From positions 1,332,884,415 to 1,332,948,414 of the forward strand of contig OY856409.1 in the NCBI GenBank assembly GCA_963693085.1: 64,000 bases of DNA, read 5' to 3'. Position 1 is the first letter of the stretch, and the number at the start of each line of letters is the position of its first letter. Below the pieces are notes generated by a model, which did no database searches, was not told the DNA's origin, and was given only the letters and a program-made list of their open reading frames with translations. The stretch is from Alisma plantago-aquatica. Taxonomy: Eukaryota > Streptophyta > Magnoliopsida > Alismatales > Alismataceae. Below, piece by piece: positions 56,836-64,000 of this stretch. Both the position numbers and the translations under genes were made by a program.

Positions 56836-59411
56836 TAATCTAAATTGATTTTGTTTTACATACATATGGCTGTTTGGGAGATACATATGGTTGTTCGGGA
56901 GGTGACATATTATTAGACCCGTAAATTGATCAAATACAGAATAGATACTGCTAAATCTGATATCTGAATCTAAAAAAAAGTTTCATCTAACATCCTACAT
57001 ATATCATATGATGACGTACGAATCTCATTTGAATGGACAATATATGAATTCAGATAAATATCCCATCCGAATAAAAAAAATATACATTTAATGTTAATAA
57101 GTATATTATATATAAAATATTATTATTACACTATATGTATGATAAATATTTACATTTTATATTCTTATATAGAAATAATATATTTTTAATAATGTATGTA
57201 TATATTTGTCAAATTCAATTTTTTTGAAGAAGATACATATATATCTAGTATTTGATTTGAAATTTTCGGATCATAATTTCGATATCTGAAATCTAATCCA
57301 AATTTTACGAATGTCAGATTTTTTTTGGAATTTGGAACTTGAATTTGAATTGAATGTGCGGATTCTGATTATCCATTTATACATTTACTTATTACATTGT
57401 AATTTATGAGGCCATTACCTAATAAGTTGGATGGGTGGGATTCTTCCCTAAATGTTTCTTGTGAGTCAACATGAGAACGAGTTGTATGATAACGGGTTTA
57501 ATAGGTATAGGTATGAGTATGTGAAACACATCCAATTGCGATCCTTAACTGCCACTTACACGTGCCTGTACCGTGTTGTGCACGAATGAGGGGATGGTCA
57601 ATGGAGGAGCCACATACAAGCTGGGTGGGGTGGGGGGGGGGACGTGTCTTACCTTAACCTGTAAACTATGCACAAACATGAATTAGACTAGTCCATTATC
57701 AGCATAAAAATACCTTTGTGCCCTCTATGTTTTGGTGTTTTTTTCTTGGACATGACCTATTGTTTAAGCGGTGCCCTACAGTGCTACTGTTCCTGGGTCT
57801 CCCTTGGTATAACCATGACGACGGTGTATACACGAGCATCCCTTTCACCCGGCTGAAAATGGTATAGGTGCCTCGTGGACGACAAAATAGTGGAAAGATG
57901 ATGGGCGCCTATATGTTAACATCCATTCCACTCGTCTAGAAATGGTAATGAATGGTGAATAGGTCTAGGGTGTAATCCTCGACTTGGTTTTGATGAAGTA
58001 AACAAGTGATATTAAATCCTAGTAATCTATACAGAAGTTACGTTATACATTGATGCTAACAACTACTTGTATATATTTTATCAAATACCAAAAATTTTCA
58101 TAGAAATACAGCAGTTTGACTTTTGCATGCAGGTGTAGGTGGCAGAAATAATAGGTGGTGGCAGGGAAACATGTGAACATGTGATTTAAAATGACGACCG
58201 TTACCGAAGAACGGCAGAATACCACATTTATACCAGTGTAAAAAAAATTATATACATTTTCTTTTACCATAGTAAGGTGCTCACTGCCATACAAACATAA
58301 AGTTAGAATACCAACTTATTTTTGGTATCCTCAAAATGTCCATCCTGACGGTAACTGGGGGACTTGGCAACATCTATAATGTGATATGACTCTTACTTTT
58401 TTTTCCGACGGTAAATATTGGATAGCTGACAACCTTGTTCCCAAAGAATACAATTCCATGTAGTTTAACGTAATAAACACCGGGATTTCAAATGATTAAA
58501 TCCAAAGACAATGTAAGCTTGTACTTGGATTTTGTCATTGAAATCTTTATATGTATCCAATTACATATGACGGTACACATAAGAAAAAGTCCACGTTCCG
58601 CCTTTTAGGTAACATGCACACTAATGTTATGCAATCACGATGTAACAAAAATAAAATATATGCGGGCATTATCGACGGGTGTGTAAACTCGAGATAATAA
58701 TTACAAGTAGTTAGAAGAGAAAAATATAAGATTTTTACGTGGAAAACCCTCATGACGTGTGAAGAAAAAATCACGGAGCCAACTACGGACAAATCTACCA
58801 TAAGAAGCAAAGATACACTTTTTCCTGTCAGGTTTTGATCCAAATTTAAGATAATATATCAAGAAGGAGAAATAAGAAGATATCACATTGTAGGGAGAGA
58901 TTCCTACAATTTTACCACCTCAGAACTTTCCATAAAGATGCTCTCTTCTACAAAGTATACAATAGTAGATGGCCAAAAAAAGACACCCGGATGCCTTGAT
59001 AATCTTGCTCCACTTCCTTTCTTTTTTCTTCCTTCTTCCTTCTTTGCCTTCTTCCTATCTTCAAGGCACAACCTTTTTCTGCCTTGGTGGATGCATTTTC
59101 TTACCTTTGGCTTTGGCTGCTCCAAAAGCCAATTGACGACTGCCTTTTGTGCATTTGTTGGCTGCAACACCCTTGGCTGCACGGTGGGTGAGATTTATAC
59201 CCCCAAAGGCAGCAATGACTCCTTGCCCTAATGTGCCTTTTGCTCTAGGGTTGGAACTCCAGGCCCAAAAATCCCCCCCCACCAGCCCAAGAAGGAGACT
59301 ATAATCACATAATCTTCAATGAGAATGTATGTAGCTAAACTCTTTGTAGAGCTCTAGCTTGTCCCGTGTCACCACCTTATTCATCATGTCAAAAACATTC
59401 TTTTCAGTATG
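56836..59411. other. AT-rich intergenic, no gene recognised
   Basis: There are no ORFs with known motifs. A short lysine-rich minus frame at about 59,280-58,905 has no family likeness. Stretches near 56,930-57,340 are rich in 'gatatctgaatc'-like words. A GGGTTTAATAGGTATAGG phrase at 57,495 recalls degenerate MITE ends, but no element can be bounded. Confidence 0.4.
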
Positions 59412-61942
59412 TGTAAGACCCCTGACCTTGCTTTTTGGTTGAACAAGTGCTTATCATAATTAGATGCTTAAAACCTTAATCTAACCTTGTGATGTGCTTT
59501 GATATCAGGTGACAAGCTTATTTTACAAGTTTGGTCATGTTTAGACCTTGTTTGAGCTAGATATGCATATATGTGCTTGTTGGGATATAATTGCAATTTA
59601 CCCACTTATAGGGATTTTTCTTGCAATTTGTCACATTCTTGTTGTGCCTCACATGTTTTGACATCATGCTTGATATGGTTATGCTTTGGGGTATCTTGTC
59701 ACACCTTGGTTTGAGTGATGACATGTTGTGTTGAGATTAGAGTTTGCATGGATGCCCTAAGTTGATGTTTGACTGATAAGCCCTAGTTTTTGGTGGTCGC
59801 CAAGTTTTCTTGTGACCCTAAGTTTTGGCGGTCGATGATGTTCCCTTGTGCTAGCTAGGGTTGGTGGTCCATGAGGTTCCCCATTCATATTGATCGCCAA
59901 CATCACCTAGCGTTAGTGACTGTTGCTTCCTTGATCTGTTAGTCGCTAAGAATGCTTAGTGATCGTTTGCTTTTTTTGGACCAAGTTGGTCGATGGTTTT
60001 TCTTGGTGAGGTCACCCTGGTTGCATGTAAGAGTGAGGTGCTTGCATGGGCAAGATCTCTTGGACACATGGCATGTTTAACTTGACACCTAACACTCTTT
60101 CCCTCCTCCAAACCTAAGTTATATAAACCCCTCTATTTGCATGCAAATAACCTCTTTACACCCCTAGTTTCATATCTCTTATTCCTTGGTTTCTCTTGGA
60201 GCTGGTCACCCCCTTTGCTTGGTGGTGAAGGAGGATCTCAAGTTTGAAGAAGGTGGGCCGACCTTCCTTGCATGTTGAGCTAGGGTTTGGAGCTACCCTT
60301 CTTGTGATCATTTGGTGCTAGCTTGCTCTTCTTCTTGGTCTTGGTAAGTGTGATCTCTCTCTTTACCTTCATTTTACTTACTTACCTTCCACTTCTTCTT
60401 TCTCTTATTGGCCAAACCCATGGTGTTCCATAGTAGTGCTTGAGTTGGAGCTTGCAAAACATCTCTTTCTTGCTTCCTTGACCTAGGGTTTTCTCTCTTT
60501 TTGGAGAAGGAAATAGCTTGGCCGTGAGGAGTGCTCAAGCTAGGGTTACTACCTTTCTCCTTTGAGTTGCCTTACTATTTGGAGTTTCTACATCATCTCT
60601 AAGGTGAGGTATATAACTCTCTCCACGGCCAGTTCTTACACTCATCTTGCATGCACCTAATCTTACTCTAAAACGTAGTTACAAGTAGAAATATAGTATC
60701 TTGTACCTAGGGTTTATTTTTACATGATGTTTCTTGAGTAGGATATCTTCTTGGATAAACCGTAGTCCCTTTTGTTCACAAACCTTCCTTGGAGATGGAA
60801 GCCGTGGTCCTTGTATACTTGTAGAAACATTGTTTTTGTTCCCTCATATGATGGTTTTTACTCTCTCTCTCTCTATCTCTTGATGGTTGCTATTAGGGTT
60901 TTTAGTTGATCTTCTTTCTAGTGATGCAACTTGATGTTCTTTCAGTTTTTAGTGATAACCAACATGTTTGGGCTCATATGGTCAATGAGATTTTTTTTTC
61001 TCTCTCTATGTGGCCGCCAAGGTTTCAATACCTATGTGGTCGATGAGGCTTTTGCATCCCCTAGTGGTCGCTAAGTTTTTGTATCACATATGGTCGCCAA
61101 GTTTTTCTAACTCTGATGGTCGCTGAGTTTTGTATCTTATGCGATCGATGAAGTTTTTTGGTTCTAGATGGTCGATGAGGTTGTACTTTCTACGGTTGCT
61201 ATGTTTATGGATTCATGCAGTCGCTAAGGACCTTTAAACTGAGTGGTCTATGACATCTGTGATCTTTAATGGCCAATGAAAATTTTTCTCCATGTTTTCA
61301 TCAGTCTCCAATTTACTTAGTTTCAGTGGTAGCCAAGCTTTCTGGTATTCATCAGTCAATGACACCTTTGAGACAAGCGGCCGATTAAGATTTATAATCT
61401 ATATGGTAGTCATGTTTTGTTGACCTTACGATGATGATGTTTGACCTAAATGCTTTCACAGAGATGATAACAATTTGTGTTCACCTTAATTGCTATTTTG
61501 AAACCCTAATTCACCTACCTTGTTGAAACTAACCCTAATCCAAGTAAGTGATGATAGTGCTTAGCTTCTTGTGTAATTTATATGATGATGGAATGCTTTC
61601 TCTCTCTATGTTGTTATAACCCTAAATTGTTATCTTATGAACATTATAGACCCTAAATGCAAAGTTATGTGGAACTTATGTATCACATGCATGGTGATTG
61701 TAACATATCAAAACTTGGACATATTCTCTTTATGGCCCTTTTCCTAGCTTTTCCTTCCCTTTCTATCCTTTTTGGCCTTGATGTTTAAATTGTGAAATTT
61801 ATAGTGGTTTGGTGAAAAATTGTTCTATAATTATACCAATGGAAGGTTTATGCATAAATACCTCAGTGAAAGATTATTTAAGGATCTAAAATGCAAAATC
61901 ACCACTTAAGTGGAACAATGGTAAATAAATTTGTGCTAGAAG
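59412..61942 (+). mobile_element. LTR-like segment A, related to the gypsy LTRs in this window
   Basis: It opens TGTAAGACCCCTGACCTTGC, close to the minus-strand gypsy LTR (TGTAGGACCCCTAACCTTG) and to TGTAACATCCCTGACCTGGG of the large element. The following text keeps the same order of short blocks (T-G-C-T-T-A run, 'aaaccttaatct', 'gcaatttaccca'), and a donor-like TTGGTAAGTG occurs near 60,344. No primer site, purine tract or coding region is seen. It may be a solo or truncated LTR. Confidence 0.55.
60955..61390 (+). repeat. Degenerate array of TGGTCG-x-x-R-AG-TTTT motifs
   Basis: Roughly a dozen copies of forms such as GGTCGCCAAGTTTTT, GGTCGATGAGG and GGTCGCTAAGTTTTT occur at intervals of about 28-40 bases. 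Earlier single copies lie near 59,795-60,000. The spacers are unrelated, and only the motif is retained. Confidence 0.75.
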
Positions 61943-62775
61943 TGCAAGGCCTCAAATCTTGCTTAATGTATTAAACAAACATAATTACCATAAATAAGTT
62001 CTCTAAACCTTAATCTAACTTTGTGATGTGTTTTGAAACTAATTTTCAAATTTGGTTCAATTTGGATGTTGTTTGTGCAAGATATGCAATTTTAGGTACA
62101 TTATGAACTTTTATGCAATTTACCCAATTGGGATGTTTTCTTTGCAAATGATCACATGCATTATAATCCTTAGATATTACCTTACCATTCTCGAGATTAT
62201 GAACCATGGGGAACCTAGTTGCACCTTGGTTTGAAGGTGTTTCTCTCCAAGGGTATTTTAGGGATTGCCCTCTTTATAAATGAGCTTATCTTTAAAAGCT
62301 ATCAACCAATGGGGTTATTTCTTTGATTGGAAGACGGTGGGGAAGTCCTAGAAGTCTCCATGTGCTTTTTGAACTGACATTTGATATTCAAGAAGCCTCT
62401 ATGAGCTGTCCTCTTGCATGGCCATGAAGCCCTAGGCTAAGGACACATGGAAAGTCCCATAAACACCTCATGCTTGGCCCCTTCTTTATAAAGTCATATA
62501 TACCCCTTCCCAACTACCAATTCAAAAAATCTTGCTCTCCTACTATTTACCCAGCTTATAGCATCATTCCTACTCTATTTGGCCATGAAGGTGTTATCCC
62601 AAGGTAAAAGAGGCTGCTTACCAGGGTGAAGAAGGCTCCTAGGGTTCTGAATTTGCTATATTTAGGGTTTCTAAAGCCCCTTCTTGGTGATTTCGACCAA
62701 ATATAGTAAATTTCCTCCTTTACTTCCCTATTTTCATGCTATTTGTCTTTCTCCCACCTTCTTCTAGATTGGAAC
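61943..62775 (+). mobile_element. LTR-like segment B (second copy of the A opening)
   Basis: From TGCAAGGCCTCAAATCTTGC it follows segment A's first few hundred bases with drift ('aaaccttaatctaac-ttgtgatgtg-tttga', then 'gcaatttaccca'). It is cut at 62,775 by a minus-strand LTR of the large family. It could be the second LTR of an old element or a tandem copy. Confidence 0.5.
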
Positions 62776-64000
62776 TGTGACGACCGCTATCAAACTGACA
62801 GCCAAATCGCACAATAATTACGCAAAATAACCATTAATAGCGGATTAACGAAAATCACTAAAAATTAAAACCATTTTGCAAAGAGATCCATTGCCCGGAA
62901 ACTCTTAAAGAAAGAACCAAAATAATATATACTTCATGGTTTACATTGTACATATATTGTACCATCTCATCTCGAAGATATCATATACCAGTTGCTTTGC
63001 CCAAACATATACATAAGAAACATAAAACCTCGAGGTATACAAATCTCAGATCATTGATAAAACCATTACGTACTAACTCCTAAGGACCTGAGAGTATAGT
63101 GACGACACATAGGACTTCTATCTACAAGACACGATAGACATCACACTCAACCTGAGCTATTACTGCTATCCCTGTTGCTGTTGTCCTCCCTCTACAATAC
63201 AGTCTCTACCTCCTCATCCGTGTCCACCTAAATATGTTGGGACCAACGGGGTGAGAAAAAAGTCCCAACAAGAGATATAACTCTCCGCCAACAACATTAT
63301 TATCACGGGTAAACAATATAAAACTAAGCAGGGGGCTTTTATATTAATAATCAAGATTAATCACTATTTATAAGCAGAATAGAGCAATATCATCTTTTAA
63401 AGCAATGCAACTATCTATGATAGAGCAATAAATCATCTATTCACTTTATAAGGAATACGAAGAACCCATATAACATCTATCCATTTAAGATGTATAAATG
63501 CAATGTAACGTAGACCAATGTTTCTGTATTCAATCCTTAAGAAAATACGCTACACGGTTGATTACATATTTAAAATCACACATATGCCCTGAGGAGATGA
63601 GGTATATCGTTCATGCTCCAACCGACCATGGCTACATAAGCATCGGTACCATACAAGGTCAAAGGAAGAGCCAACTTCCAAGACCTCACATGTCTCGGTC
63701 AGTACGAGGCCACTGGCAGTGACATCACGTGTCAAACAGTAATTAGCTTGCTAGGGTATAGTGACATCTTCGCTATAGAGTTACAACCGCATCATGCACT
63801 CTCTTTAGGGAGATCACACAATAACCCCGATATATTCTCTTCTCGAGGAGATCAAACAGCAACCTCGGTATATGAGGGAAAAATCACACATCAATCCCTA
63901 TTTGGACGTAAGGATATTTTCACCCATAACCCACACATATATAAAAATATGCTCTCCAATTTAAACTCATTTCGCCATTCAATAAATTCTTACACTGAAT
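62776..64000 (-). mobile_element. End of a large-LTR-family copy on the minus strand (runs off the window)
   Basis: Read on the minus strand, the sequence ends ...GCGGTCGTCACA at 62,776. Upstream it matches the last ~1.2 kb of the large LTR: GTGATTTTCGTTAATCCGC, GGTCCTTAGGAGTTAG, 'cctatgtgtcgtc', GGCGGAGAGTTATATCTCT, and the 'tatacctcatctcctcaggg' region that is also found at 34,388. It is a fourth LTR of the family in the window and is most like the solo LTR. The left flank GGAAC is a candidate target duplication; the other side is outside the window. Confidence 0.8.

Noticed and set aside
58904..59182. Lys-rich minus-strand frame
   Set aside because: It is short, lacks known motifs, and overlaps another frame of equal quality on the plus strand. 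There is no evidence that it is a gene.

Overview
This window is nuclear DNA from a flowering plant. The evidence is spliceosomal GT-AG introns, tRNA-Met-primed LTR retrotransposons, foldback DNA elements and a plant-type SEC61 alpha gene. A GC-rich leader and the protein sequence hint at a monocot, but the species cannot be fixed from sequence alone. There are no bacterial-type operons, CRISPR arrays or recognisable rRNA/tRNA genes.

The only intact host gene I can support is a SEC61 alpha (ER translocon) gene on the + strand. It has a promoter at about 44.9-45.1 kb, a leader intron, and six coding exons (46,178-52,793) that splice to a 476-residue protein. The promoter carries an exact ER-stress element (CCAAT-N9-CCACG on the minus strand) next to an exact TGACGTGG unfolded-protein-response element. 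Its 3.9 kb last intron holds a three-copy tandem repeat that was later split by a small inserted element.

The left two thirds is a nest of transposable elements. (a) A decayed Ty3/gypsy element on the minus strand (about 1-4,192 and 17,501-17,766) is split exactly inside its reverse-transcriptase catalytic box. The splitter is a 13.3 kb non-coding LTR element (4,193-17,500) with 5.7 kb LTRs, only 1.9 kb of interior, and a TSD of ATGAA. (b) An old 1 kb direct repeat (17,866-18,292 plus 38,511-39,049; second copy 42,857-43,880) was invaded by a minus-strand reverse-transcriptase element. That element was split by a solo LTR of the same large-LTR family (18,746-35,216), which was in turn split by an 11.2 kb Sirevirus-like Ty1/copia element (22,999-34,235). 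(c) A 2.8 kb non-autonomous element with 190 bp LTRs lies at 39,055-41,865 (TSD CCTTT). (d) A hairpin MITE lies at about 43,400-43,570.

Right of the gene are a 36 bp tandem repeat, a long-inverted-repeat foldback element with a LINE 3' fragment inside it, two related LTR-like segments (59,412-62,775), and the end of another large-LTR-family copy on the minus strand (62,776 to the window end).

The most unusual theme is that several LTR families here carry clusters of short dyads or motif arrays with a CGGTC/GGTCG core. The large-LTR family also carries an array of plant telo-boxes, and a different interior array with a two-type higher-order organisation.
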